Origin: Amaranthus tricolor
Lineage: Eukaryota; Streptophyta; Magnoliopsida; Caryophyllales; Amaranthaceae
DNA length: 64,000 bases
NCBI RefSeq assembly: GCF_026212465.1
Contig: NC_080059.1
Location: 25,807,292 to 25,871,291, forward strand
Direction: 5' to 3'
Shown here: positions 20,706 through 32,499 of the stretch, piece after piece
Position numbering within the stretch: the stretch's first letter is position 1
Layout: every line of letters starts with the position of its first letter
Made by a program: the position numbers and the translations under genes
The notes under the pieces: model-generated
Databases searched by the model: none
What the model was told of the DNA's origin: nothing
The model's input: the letters and a program-made list of their open reading frames with translations, nothing else

Positions 20706-23700
20706 GCACTAATGTCGCTTCAAAGACCATGGTGGACAAGCTTAATCTCACCGCCACTCCACACCCCGAGCCATACATGATTCAATGGTTGAATCAAAAC
20801 AAAGGTATTCCTGTAAACTCTCAAGTTTTACTATCGTTTTCAATAGGCAATAGTTATAAGGAGAGTCTTTTATGTGATGTTATACCTATGGATGCATGTC
20901 ATGTTTTATTAGGAAGACCTTGGCAATATGATAGAAAAGTTATGCATGATGGCTTTAAAAATACACATACTTTTGTTTTAAATAAGAAAAAGATCACGTT
21001 AGCTCCATATGCACCTGGCCATAATTCTAAATTACAAGCAACTTTAACAAATTTTCATTCTTTGATTCCTATACTTAAAAGTGAACAACATGAATTTGTG
21101 GAACGAAAAGAATTGTTATTGCTAAATGATGAAACCGAATCTGTTTTGCATGATCACCCTTTGCTTGTGCCTTTACTTGATGAATTTGCGCATGTTTTTC
21201 CTATTGAGATACCTAATGGACTTCCACCAAAAAGGGACATACAACATAAGATTGATTTCATTCCCAGTTCCACATTACCTAACAAACCAGCCTATAGAAC
21301 TAATCCTAAAGAGACCGAAGAAATTAGGAGACAAGTTGATGAATTGTTAGCTAAAGGTTTGATTAGAGAGTCCATAAGTCCTTGCGCCGTCCCTACCTTA
21401 CTTGTGCCTAAGAAAACTGGAGAAATGAGGATGTGTGTGGACAGTAGAGCCATTAATAGAATCACCATCAAGTATAGATTTCCAATACCTAGACTCAATG
21501 ACTTGTTAGATGATTTATATGGTTCGAAAGTTTTTTCTAAAATCGACCTTAGGAGTGGATATCACCAAGTTAGAATTTATGAAGGGGATGAATGGAAAAC
21601 CGCATTTAAAACTAAAGAAGGACTTTATGAATGGTTAGTCATGCCCTTTGGGTTGTCTAATGCACCTTCTACCTTTATGAGACTTATGAACCAAACTTTA
21701 AAGCCTTTCTTGGGTCAATTTGTTGTGGTTTATTTTGATGATATCTTGGTGTATAGTCAAAGTGAAGACGAGCATGTTAAACATTTGCATCAAGTTTTTA
21801 GTGTATTGGCTAAAGAAAAATTGTATGGTAATTTGGAAAAGTGTCAATTCTTTTCGGAATCAGTAAAATTTCTTGGGTTTATTGTGTCAATTGAGGGGAT
21901 AAAAGCGGATGAAAAGAAAGTTGAAGCTATTATAGACTGGCCTGTTCCTACCACCATTCACCAAGTTAGATCATTTCATGGTTTAGCTTCTTTTTATAGG
22001 AGGTTTGTCCCAAACTTTAGTTCAATCATGGCCCCTATCACCGAACTCACAAAACATAAGACCATAGAATGGAATTCCAAAGCACAAGCAGCCTTTGACA
22101 CCATCAAAGACAAACTTACCACCGCACCTGTTCTAGCTTTGCCTAATTTTGAGGATATCTTTGAAGTAGAATGTGACGCATCTGGGGTAGGTATTGGAGG
22201 TGTTCTTACTCAAAACAACAAACCCCTTGCTTACTTTAGTGAAAAACTCAATGATGCTAAAAGGAAGTATTCTACTTATGATAAAGAGTTTTATGCTATT
22301 ATTAGATGTTTAGAACATTGGAGACATTATTTGATTGCAAAAGAATTTGTGTTACATTCTGACCATGAGGCCTTAAAATTCATTCAAAGCCAACACAAAC
22401 TTCAATCTAGACATGCTAAGTGGGTCGAGTTCCTACAAACCTTTCATTTCACCATTAAACACAAAGCGGGTAAATTAAACACCGGAGCTGATGCTTTATC
22501 TAGGAGATACTTGCTTTTGAGTACTTTGAATACTAAGGTTGTTGGGATGGAATTGTTAAAAGAATGTTATATTGATGATGTTGATTTTGGAGAAATATTT
22601 GAAAAATGTCATAACAAACCTCAAGGACTTTTTTACCTCTTTCAAGGATATCTCTTTCGAGGTAATCAATTATGTGTGCCCAGACATAGTGTTAGGGAGA
22701 CCTTAATTAAGGAATATCATGAGGGAGGACTTGGAGGACATTTTGGGGAAGAAAAGACCATAGCTCTAGTGAGTGAGACCTTCTTTTGGCCGAAACTTGC
22801 TAAAGATGTCATTCATATTATTAAGAGGTGTGTGCAATGCCTAAAAGCCAAAGCCCACAAAACGTCTCAAGGTCTTTACCAACCTCTTCCTACACCACAA
22901 AATCCATGGGAAGATGTGAGCTTAGACTTCATAACCGGACTACCTAGAACCTCTAACAATAAGGATTCCATTATGGTTGTTGTTGATAGGTTTTCTAAGA
23001 TGGCCCATTTCATTCCTTGTCATACTACACATGATGCTGTTAACATTGCTAATCTTTATTTTAAAGAAATAGTAAGACTACATGGGATAGCAAGAAGTAT
23101 GGTAAGTGATAGAGACTCAAAGTTTCTTAGTCATTTTTGGCTTACTTTGTGGAAAAAGATGGGAACCAAGCTTAACTTTAGTAGTTCTAGCCACCCTCAG
23201 ACTGATGGACAAACCGAAGTAACCAATAGGACCTTAGGAACCTTGTTGCGTGCCCTCATTACTAAGAATCCTAAACAATGGGAACAATTGCTACCACATG
23301 CTGAATTTGCTTATAATCGAGTTCCTAGCAAGACCACCGGTTTTTCTCCTTTCTTTATAGTTTATGGCCTTAATCCTTTAACCCCTATAGATCTTACGCC
23401 TTTTCCTACACCTTTGAAGTTTAGCCATGATGCCGAGACTAGAGCTAATGAGATCCAAAAGTTGCATAAACAAGTTGTGGAAAAGATTGAGAAAATGAAT
23501 AATAAGGTTAAAGAGAAAGTGGACCAAAAGAGAAAAGAAGTGATTTTCAAAGAAGGTGACTTAGTATGGATTTACTTGAGAAAGGATAGGTTTCCCACAC
23601 AAAGGAAATCAAAGTTAAGTGCTAGAATTGATGGACCGTTCGAAATTTTGGAAAAAGTAAATGACAATGCTTACAAACTAGAGCTACCTAGTAGCTATGG

Positions 23701-23813
23701 TGTGTCTTCTACTTTCAATGTTGCAGATTTGATTACATTTCATGAGGAGGACATGTTACCAAGCTTGAGGTCAAGCTTTTCCAAAGAAGGGGAGGATGAT
23801 GTAGGATCACCTA
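20706..23813 (+). mobile_element. CRM-like Ty3/gypsy chromovirus, plus copy, lacking 5' LTR, gag and protease start
   Basis: The segment begins inside the protease and runs through RT, RNase H and integrase to the purine tract at 23,783-23,796 and the first ~17 bp of the 3' LTR (TGATGTAGGATCACC). There the element is interrupted by an inverted fragment of a second copy; the rest of the 3' LTR resumes at about 26,946. The clade assignment rests on RT wording (LPNKPAYRTNPKETEEI, SPCAVPTLLVPKK), the DRFPTQRKSK and DGPFEIL region of the integrase C-terminus, and a reading frame that runs past the purine tract into the LTR, as in CRM elements. Reina-type elements are the nearest alternative. Confidence 0.78.
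23783..23796 (+). other. Polypurine tract of the CRM-like plus copy
   Basis: AAAGAAGGGGAGGA directly precedes TGATGTAGG, the LTR start. The tract is translated in the pol frame (KEGED), showing that the ORF crosses into the LTR. Confidence 0.75.
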
Positions 23814-25795
23814 TACTTGATGGTGATTGGAAATCTAGGTATTGGAAATCTATACTTGATGGTGATTCTATTAATGGCTCTACTGTCCACACACATCCTC
23901 ATTTCTCCAGTTTTCTTAGGCACAAGTAAGGTAGGGACGGCACAAGGACTTATGGACTCTCTAATCAAACCTTTAGCTAACAATTCATCAACTTGTCTCC
24001 TAATTTCTTCGGTCTCTTTAGGATTAGTTCTATAGGCTGGTTTGTTAGGTAATGTGGAACCGGGAATGAAATCAATCTTATGTTGTATGTCCCTTTTTGG
24101 TGGAAGTCCATTAGGTATCTCAATAGGAAAAACATGCGCAAATTCATCAAGTAAAGGCACAAGCAAAGGGTGATCATGCAAAACAGATTCGGTTTCATCA
24201 TTTAGCAATAACAATTCTTTTCGTTCCACAAATTCATGTTGTTCACTTTTAAGTATAGGAATCAAAGAATGAAAATTTGTTAAAGTTGCTTGTAATTTAG
24301 AATTATGGCCAGGTGCATATGGAGCTAACGTGATCTTTTTCTTATTTAAAACAAAAGTATGTGTATTTTTAAAGCCATCATGCATAACTTTTCTATCATA
24401 TTGCCAAGGTCTTCCTAATAAAACATGACATGCATCCATAGGTATAACATCACATAAAAGACTCTCCTTATAACTATTGCCTATTGAAAACGATAGTAAA
24501 ACTTGAGAGTTTACAGGAATACCTTTGTTTTGATTCAACCATTGAATCATGTATGGCTCGGGGTGTGGAGTGGCGGTGAGATTAAGCTTGTCCACCATGG
24601 TCTTTGAAGCGACATTAGTGCAACTTCCTCCATCAATGATAAGCGAACAGATCTTACCTTTAACCGTACATTTTGTGTGGAATATTGCTTCCCTTTGTGG
24701 GTTTGGATCTTTGGCTTTGACCCCACTAAGAGCTCTTCGCATAACCAATAATTCTCCTTCATCTGGATATATCATTTCCTCATCAAGTTCAACATTGTCA
24801 CAGAAATCCTCCTCGTTTTCCTCTTGATGATCATCAAATTCAACCAAGTTCACCATTTTTCGGTTTGGGCATTCGGATGAGATATGTCCTAAGCCTTGAC
24901 ACTTAAAACATCTCCTAGGTGTGAATGAATTGGTGTTTGCTTTGGGTGTATTGGGTACGCTTACGGGCTGCTTTAAATGATTATTTTGCAAAGCTTTTGA
25001 ATCTTGCGAATGGGCTTTAGAATAGGGATGGGGAGTGTTCTTTTGGTAGGAATTGAAATTGGTCGTTCTTGCTGAAGTGAAACGTGAGGTTTCCTTCATT
25101 TTAGTTCTTTGTTGTTTTTCCACTTTATGTGCAAGGTTAATTAAATCATCAAGGCAAGCATAAGGTTGTAATTCAACAATGTTTCTGATTTTTGAATCTA
25201 AACCATTTAAAAATCTTACCAAAGTTTGATGATCATCCTCCTTAAGGTCGCACCTCATTATCATTGTCTCGAACTCTCGACCATACTCTTCTACACTCCT
25301 GCCATCTTGTTGTAGATGTTGAAGTTTGGTGAAATTCTCTTGCATGTAGTATGAAGGCAGAAACTTTTCCTTCATTTGCTTCTTCATCTTTTCCCATGAT
25401 CTAATCTTGTCTTTCCCTTCTCTTTCTCGTTTTGCACATTTGCTAGCCCACCAAGTAGAAGCATATTTGCGCAATTTTAATGCTACTATCTTTACCTTCT
25501 TTTCTTCATCCGTATTCTTGTAATCAAATACTCTTTCAACGGTTCTTACCCATTCAAGGAACTCATCTCCATCTAATCTTCCTTCAAATTCTGGAATGTC
25601 GACTCTAAGATCATCTCCACGGCTTGTTTGCCTACTAACTTTAGGACTTTCAGACTCATAATCCCCACCTTCCCTTAAGGTGCGTTTTAGGTCTAGATAC
25701 TCTTTAAGTTGGGTTTGTAGGTATTTAATGGTGGCATTTTGCTCTTCAACAATTCTGCTCAAATCACTTGTTTCTCCTTCACCACTTTGAGACAT
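23807..25795 (-). pseudogene. CRM-like gag-protease-RT fragment (3'-truncated)
   Basis: This is a 662-codon frame starting 51 nt after the PBS. Residues 1-45 contain a short coiled-coil-like stretch (IVEEQNATIKYLQTQLKEYL). About 60-240 is the gag capsid region of the retrotransposon gag family (FEGRLDGDEFLEWVRTVERV, KIRSWEKMKKQMKEKFLP). A CCHC knuckle (CFKCQGLGHISSEC) lies near 294-307. The protease has IIDGGSCTNVAS near 386-397; Gly replaces the usual Ser/Thr after the catalytic Asp, a form that is common in plant gypsy elements. RT is cut after the first conserved block (VDSRAINRITIKYRFPIPR), and the last seven codons are rearranged filler. It supplies the gag and protease that the plus copy lacks, but the two halves are in opposite orientation. 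Confidence 0.85.
23812..23833. other. Templated filler at an insertion breakpoint
   Basis: About 22 bp between the LTR start of the plus copy and the truncated RT of the minus copy. The 17-mer TATACTTGATGGTGATT (23,812-23,828) is a second copy of 23,851-23,867, and the following GGAAATCT also occurs just downstream. Short copied pieces like these are typical of error-prone end joining with template switching. Confidence 0.75.
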
Positions 25796-25845
25796 GGTGT
25801 TATGCTTTGTGAATGAACGAAATTAAGGCTCGGAGCGTAGCCTTG

Positions 25846-25857
25846 GCTCTGATACCA
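25846..25857 (-). other. tRNA(iMet)-type primer binding site of the CRM-like element
   Basis: TGGTATCAGAGC on the minus strand, three nt after the LTR end (CTATATCA). Together with the LTR end it fixes the 5' boundary of the internal region. Confidence 0.85.
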
Positions 25858-25860
25858 AGA

Positions 25861-26945
25861 TGATATAGATTGGTATGCCTCAAAACAAAACCAAGCTATA
25901 AGCACACGTAGTTTGCTGTTTTCGTTTAATGAATTTGTTTTTGTGATTTTTGTGGTTTTATAACAAGGGAAAAATGAAATGTATGTGTTGATTTTTCAAA
26001 CTGAAAATGGCTTGCCAAAGGTTGTTTCGATACAGATACACCACGAAACAAATCTAAGGGCTCCTAAGAACACATTCAAACTTTAGCCAAAAGAATGAAA
26101 AGCATAGGAACTTCAAATTACTTAAACTAATCCAAGTTAAAGTAAATTGCAAATAAGAACAAAGAAAATTGCTCAATAGGAAGTTTGTATTGAAAGTGTT
26201 GAATATTATCAGAAACAAGCTAAGCCTTATTTATACTTATAAGGAGATAAGCCAGCAAGAAAAAAAATAGCAAAGAATCCACTTGCAACGGCTACAAATC
26301 AGCCATACACCCACTTGCAACAGCTACAAATCAGCTATACACCCACTTGCAACAGCTACAAATCAGCTATTATTTGCAATATGTTTGACTAATCTTCAAA
26401 TGATATTTTGGGGCTGACAAGTAGATAAGATCTTCATGATATATCCCTCACAATCTTCAAGAAATAATGCTGAAAATTTCAGCTGCAAGTAGTGTCTCAA
26501 CGTCTTAATTTTGCTAAATATATATTTTTTTAATCATCCACTTGCTGAACTTTCATATTTATATTCTTCATATTTCCTTGGTTAATTTGCTTGATATTTT
26601 CAGCTGCTTGCTTGCGTTTCAATCGCATAATATTCGACCCATGAGCAAAATTAAATACTAAACTCAAATAAAAGAAAAGTACAACTCGACTAACTAAGCA
26701 TGAGAGATGATTAAGCTTGATCCTAAACCTGGCTTTAATCATCTCGAAGAAAACAAAAGACCCCAAATATTCGAAATAAAATAAATGACTTAAATAATAA
26801 AACAACCCAAATAAGAAGACTTAGTTTATGACTACGAAATTAAAGGACTTCAGTTTTGGACCTTGAATTTGAGCGTCTTCCATTTGATGCATCATTATAT
26901 TGATCTTGGCTAGCTCAGCAGGACTAGATGTAGGTGATCCTACAA
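25861..26945 (-). repeat. 5' LTR of the inverted CRM-like fragment
   Basis: About 1,085 bp, ending in TATATCA next to the PBS. A TATA box (TATAAATA on the minus strand) lies at 26,228-26,235. The first ~120 bp, read on the minus strand, encode the C-terminal tail of pol with its stop at 26,823-26,821. The R/U5-like end is close to the LTR at 26,946-28,082, but the middle part differs strongly, so the two LTRs belong to different subfamily variants. Confidence 0.8.
26281..26371. repeat. 32-bp tandem repeat inside the CRM LTR (~3 copies)
   Basis: Copies start at 26,281, 26,313 and 26,345, each beginning ACTTGCAAC followed by GCTACAAATCAGC. The other LTR has only a diverged single counterpart, so this is a subfamily-specific amplification in U3. 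Confidence 0.8.
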
Positions 26946-28082
26946 CATCTAGTTCTGCTGAGCTAGCCAAGATCAATATAATGATGCATCAAATGGAAGA
27001 CGCTAAAATTCAAGGTCCAAAACTGAAATCCTTTAATTTCGTAGTCATAAACTAAGTCTTCTTTTTTTTTTTTTGGGTCGTTTTATTATTTAAGTCGTTT
27101 ATTTTATTTCGAGTATTTGGGTCTTTTGTTTTCTTCGAAATGATTTAAGCCAGGTTTAGGATCAAGCTTAATCATTTCTCATGCTTAGTTAGTCGAGTTG
27201 TACTTTTCTTTTATTTGAGTTTAGTATTTAATTTTGCTCATGGGTCGAATATTATGCGATTGAAACGCAAGCAAGCAGCTGAAAATATCAAGCAAATAAA
27301 CCAAGGAAATATGAAGAATATAAATATGAAGGTTCAGCAAGTGGAAGATTAAAAAAATATATTTAGCAAAATCAAGTTGTTTGAGACAGCAAATAAACCA
27401 AGGACATATGAAGATATTTGCAAATCATACAAGAATTCAGCCGTTGGGAAATCTGATTTTGGTTCATTATTACATGAAGATCTTTTCTACAAAAAACAAA
27501 TCAGCCTAGAAAATAGCCTATGAAGACTTTGTAAGATATAGCTATGCACTACAAAATAGCCTAATTATTTCCATAGAAGATTGTAAGATGCAACTTGCAA
27601 GTGGATTCCTAGCCGTTAAGAAACAAGCAACATTCTGATTTTTTTGCTTTTTAATTTAATTTTTTTTTTTTATTTATTTTTTGTTGGGCTGATTTCCTTT
27701 TAGTATAAATAGGCTTGTAGTTCATGTAATGAAGGCATTCAGCTTGCATAATACAAACACAACCCTTTGAGCAATTTTCCTTGTTCTTATTTGCAATTTA
27801 CTTTAACTTGGATTAGTTTAAGTAATTTGAAGTTCCTATGCTTTTCATACTTTTGGCTAAAGTTTGAATGTGTTCTTAGGAGCCCTTAGATTTGTTTCGT
27901 GGTGTATCTGTATCGAAGCAACCTTTGGCAAGCCATTTTCAGTTTGAAAAATCAACACATACATTTCATTTTTCCCTTGTTATAAAACCACAAAAATCAC
28001 AAAAACAAATTCATTAAACGAAAACAGCAAACTACGTGTGCTTATAGCTTGGTTTTGTTTTGAGGCATACCAATCTATATCA
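26946..28082 (+). repeat. 3' LTR of the CRM-like plus copy (from about LTR position 17)
   Basis: The plus-strand LTR continues from ACATCTAG to TATATCA at 28,082, where satellite resumes. The first 110 bp encode the pol C-terminal tail (AELAKINIMMHQMED ... stop at 27,053-27,055). A TATA box lies at 27,704-27,711 (TATAAATA), preceded by a long T-rich tract (27,652-27,680). It faces the LTR at 25,861-26,945 head to head, making a 2.2-kb imperfect palindrome. The ORFs within it are not separate genes. Confidence 0.78.
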
Positions 28083-31000
28083 ATTGATCCTTGTTCATTC
28101 TTCATCGTTCATTCTTCTTGATCATTGATCCTTGTTCATTCTTCATTGATCATTGATCCTTGTTCATTCTTCATCGTTCATTCTTCATTGACCATTGATC
28201 CTTGTTCATTCTTCATCGTTCATTCTTCATTGACCATTTATCCTTGTTCATTCTTCATTGATCATTGTTCCTTGTTCATTCTTCATCGTTCATTCTTCAT
28301 TGATCATTGATCCTTGTTCATTCTTCATCGTTCATTCTTCATTGATCATTGATCCTTGTTCATTCTTCATCGTTCATTCGTCATTGACCATTACTCCTTG
28401 TTCATTCTTCATCGTTCATTCTTCATTGATCATTGATCCTTGTTCATTCTTCATCGTTCATTCGTCATTGATCATTGATCCTTATTCATTCTTCATCGTT
28501 CATTTTTCATTTATCATTGATCCTTGTTCATTCTTCATCGTTCATTCTTCATTGATCATTGATCCTTGTTCATTCTTCATCGTTCATTCGTCATTGACCA
28601 TTAATCCTTGTTCATTCTTCATCGTTCATTCTTCAATGATCATTGATCCTTGTTCATTCTTCATCGTTCATTCGTCATTGACCATTAATCCTTGTTCATT
28701 CTTCATCGTTCATTCTTCATTGATCATTGAACCTTGTTCATTCTTCATCGTTCATTCTTCTTTGATCATTGATCCTTGTTCATTCTTCATTGATCATTGA
28801 TCCTTGTTCATTCTTCATCGTTCATTCGTCATTGATCATTGATCCTTGTTCATTCTTCATCGTTCATTCTTCATTGATCATTGATCCTTGTTCATTCTTC
28901 ATCGTTCATTCGTCATTGATCATTGATCCTTGTTCATTCTTCATCGTTCATTCGTCATTGACCATTACTCCTTGTTCATTCTTCATCGTTCATTCTTCAT
29001 TGATCATTGATCCTTGTTCATTCTTCATCGTTCATTCTTCTTTGATCATTGATCCTTGTTCATTCTTCATTGATCATTGATCCTTGTTCATTCTTCATCG
29101 TTCATTCTTCATTGACCATTGATCCTTGTTCATTCTTCATCGTTCATTCTTCATTGACCATTAATCCTTGTTCATTCTTCATCGATCATTCTTCATTGAT
29201 CATTGTTCCTTGTTCATTCTTCATCGTTCATTCTTCATTGATCATTGATCCTTGTTCATTCTTCATCGTTCATTCTTCATTGATCATTGATCCTTGTTCA
29301 TTCTTCATCGTTCATTCGTCATTGATCATTGATCCTTGTTCATTCTTCATCGTTCATTCGTCATTGACCATTACTCCTTGTTCATTCTTCATCGTTCATT
29401 CTTCATTGATCATTGATCCTTGTTCATTCTTCATCGTTCATTCGTCATTGATCATTGATCCTTATTCATTCTTCATCGTTCATTTTTCATTTATCATTGA
29501 TCCTTGTTCATTCTTCATCGTTCATTCTTCATTGATCATTGATCCTTGTTCATTCTTCATCGTTCATTCGTCATTGACCATTAATCCTTGTTCATTCTTC
29601 ATCGTTCATTCTTCATTGATCATTGATCCTTGTTCATTCTTCATCGTTCATTCGTCATTGACCATTAATCCTTGTTCATTCTTCATCGTTCATTCTTCAT
29701 TGATCACTGAACCTTGTTCATTCTTCATCGTTCATTCTTCTTTGATCATTGATCCTTGTTCATTCTTCATTGATCATTGATCCTTGTTCATTCTTCATCG
29801 TTCATTCGTCATTGACCATTGATCCTTGTTCATTCTTCATCGTTCATTCTTCATTGATCATTGATCCTTGTTCATTCTTCATCGTTCAATCGTCATTGAT
29901 CATTGATCCTTGTTCATTCTTCATCGTTCATTCGTCATTGATCATTGATCCTTGTTCATTCTTCATCGTTCATTCGTCATTGACCATTACTCCTTGTTCA
30001 TTCTTCATCGTTCATTCTTCATTGATCATTGATCCTTGTTCATTCTTCATTGATCATTGATCCTTGTTCATTCTTCATCGTTCATTCTTCATTGACCATT
30101 GATCCTTGTTCATTCTTCATTGATCATTGATCCTTGTTCATTCTTCATCGTTCATTCTTCTTTGATCATTGATCCTTGTTCATTCTTCATTGATCATTGA
30201 TCCTTGTTCATTCTTCATCGTTCATTCTTCATTGACCATTGATCCTTGTTCATTCTTCATCGTTCATTCTTCATTGACCATTAATCCTTGTTCATTCTTC
30301 ATTGATCATTGTTCCTTGTTCATTCTTCATCGTTCATTTTTCATTGATCATTGATCCTTGTTCATTCTTCATCGTTCATTCTTCATTGATCATTGATCCT
30401 TGTTCATTCTTCATCGTTCATTCGTCATTGATCATTGATCCTTGTTCATTCTTCATCGTTCATTCTTCATTGATCATTGATCCTTGTTCATTCTTCATCG
30501 TTCATTCGTCATTGATCATTGATCCTTGTTCTTTCTTCATCGTTCATTCGTCATTGACCATTACTCCTTGTTCATTCTTCATCGTTCATTCTTCATTGAT
30601 CATTGATCCTTGTTCATTCTTCATCGTTCATTCTTCTTTGATCATTGATCCTTGTTCATTCTTCATTGATCATTGATCCTTGTTCATTCTTCATCGTTCA
30701 TTCTTCATTGACCATTGATCCTTGTTCATTCTTCATCGTTCATTCTTCATCGATCATTCTTCATTGATCATTGTTCCTTGTTCATTCTTCATCGTTCATT
30801 CTTCATTGATCATTGATCCTTGTTCATTCTTCATCGTTCATTCGTCATTGATCATAGATCCTTGTTCATTCTTCATCGTTCATTCGTCATTGACCATTAA
30901 TCCTTGTTCATTCTTCATCGTTCATTCTTCATTGATCAGTGATCCTTGTTCATTCTTCATCGTTCATTCGTCATTGATCATTGATCCTTGTTCATTCTTC

Positions 31001-32499
31001 ATCGTTCATTCGTCATTGACCATTACTCCTTGTTCATTCTTCATCGTTCATTCTTCATTGATCATTGATCCTTGTTCATTCTTCATCGTTCATTCTTCTT
31101 TGATCATTGATCCTTGTTCATTCTTCATTGATCATTGATCCTTGTTCATTCTTCATCGTTCATTCTTCATTGACCATTGATCCTTGTTCATTCTTCATTG
31201 ATCATTGATCCTTGTTCATTCTTCATCGTTCATTCTTCTTTGATCATTGATCCTTGTTCATTCTTCATTGATCATTGATCCTTGTTCATTCTTCATCGTT
31301 CATTCTTCATTGACCATTGATCCTTGTTCATTCTTCATCGTTCATTCTTCATTGACCATTAATCCTTGTTCATTCTTCATTGATCATTGTTCCTTGTTCA
31401 TTCTTCATCGTTCATTTTTCATTGATCATTGATCCTTGTTCATTCTTCATCGTTCATTCTTCATTGATCATTGATCCTTGTTCATTCTTCATCGTTCATT
31501 CGTCATTGATCATTGATCCTTGTTCATTCTTCATCGTTCATTCTTCAATGATCATTGATCCTTGTTCATTCTTCATCGTTCATTCGTCATTAATCATTGA
31601 TCCTTGTTCATTCTTCATCGTTCATTCGTCATTGACCATTACTCCTTGTTCATTCTTCATCGTTCATTCTTCATTGATCATTGATCCTTGTTCATTCTTC
31701 ATCGTTCATTCTTCTTTGATCATTGATCCTTGTTCATTCTTCATTGATCATTGATCCTTGTTCATTCTTCATCGTTCATTCTTCATTGACCATTGATCCT
31801 TGTTCATTCTTCATCGTTCATTCTTCATCGATCATTCTTCATTGATCATTGTTCCTTGTTCATTCTTCATCGTTCATTCTTCATTGATCATTGATCCTTG
31901 TTCATTCTTCATCGTTCATTCTTCATTGATCATTGATCCTTGTTCATTCTTCATCGTTCATTCGTCATTGATCATTGATCCTTGTTCATTCTTCATCGTT
32001 CATTCGTCATTGACCATTACTCCTTGTTCATTCTTCATCGTTCATTCTTCATTGATCATTGATCCTTGTTCATTCTTCATCGTTCATTCGTCATTGATCA
32101 TTGATCCTTATTCATTCTTCATCGTTCATTTTTCATTTATCATTGATCCTTGTTCATTCTTCATCGTTCATTCTTCATTGATCATTGATCCTTGTTCATT
32201 CTTCATCGTTCATTCGTCATTGACCATTAATCCTTGTTCATTCTTCATCGTTCATTCTTCATTGATCATTGATCCTTGTTCATTCTTCATCGTTCATTCG
32301 TCATTGACCATTAATCCTTGTTCATTCTTCATCGTTCATTCTTCATTGATCACTGAACCTTGTTCATTCTTCATCGTTCATTCTTCTTTGATCATTGATC
32401 CTTGTTCATTCTTCATTGATCATTGATCCTTGTTCATTCTTCATCGTTCATTCGTCATTGACCATTGATCCTTGTTCATTCTTCATCGTTCATTCTTCA

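Larger units (their letters stand above)
20612..23929 (+). pseudogene. CRM-like pol: partial protease, RT, RNase H, integrase
   Basis: This is a 1105-codon frame. The first 31 codons come from the antisense LTR of the neighbouring element, so CRM sequence starts at 20,706 with STNVASK, just after the lost catalytic DGG of the protease. RT has VVYFDDILVYS near residue 373. RNase H has CDASGVGIGG near 520, HSDHEAL near 583 and GADALSR near 627. Integrase shows an HHCC-type zinc region (EYHEGGLGGHFG ... RCVQC), then D in LDFITG near 770, D in SDRDSKF near 831 and E in TEVTNR near 868, followed by a GPF-type module. RT, RNase H and integrase look catalytically complete. The last ~39 codons (after 23,812) are filler and antisense RT sequence from the inverted insertion. 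Without gag, protease start and 5' LTR it cannot move on its own. Confidence 0.82.
23834..26945 (-). mobile_element. CRM-like chromovirus, inverted 5' fragment (5' LTR, PBS, gag, protease, start of RT)
   Basis: The minus strand reads 5' LTR (26,945-25,861), PBS, a gag-protease frame and the first part of RT, which stops after IKYRFPIPR at 23,834. The overlap with the plus copy (protease to early RT, about 790 bp) is nearly identical; I see one residue difference (FIPGSTL versus FIPSSTL). The fragment sits inside the 3' LTR of the plus copy about 17 bp from its start. The LTR end at 26,945 has lost about 3 bp, and no target-site duplication is evident. Confidence 0.8.

Noticed and set aside
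20542..20778. 78-codon minus ORF across the mini-element LTR and CRM junction
   Set aside because: It is a chimera of antisense CRM protease and LTR sequence created by the junction at 20,705/20,706.
23814..23929. C-terminal tail of the plus CRM ORF after the purine tract as a real domain
   Set aside because: It is filler plus antisense RT sequence from the inverted fragment; the natural tail is encoded in the LTR at 26,946-27,055.
26530..26805. 91-codon ORF within the CRM LTR
   Set aside because: It lies in the U3-like part of the LTR, is not kept open in the other LTR, and has no domain.
20706..26945. A complete, potentially mobile CRM element
   Set aside because: The 5' part and the 3' part are in opposite orientation on different copies, and neither has all of LTR, gag, protease, RT, integrase and LTR in one line.
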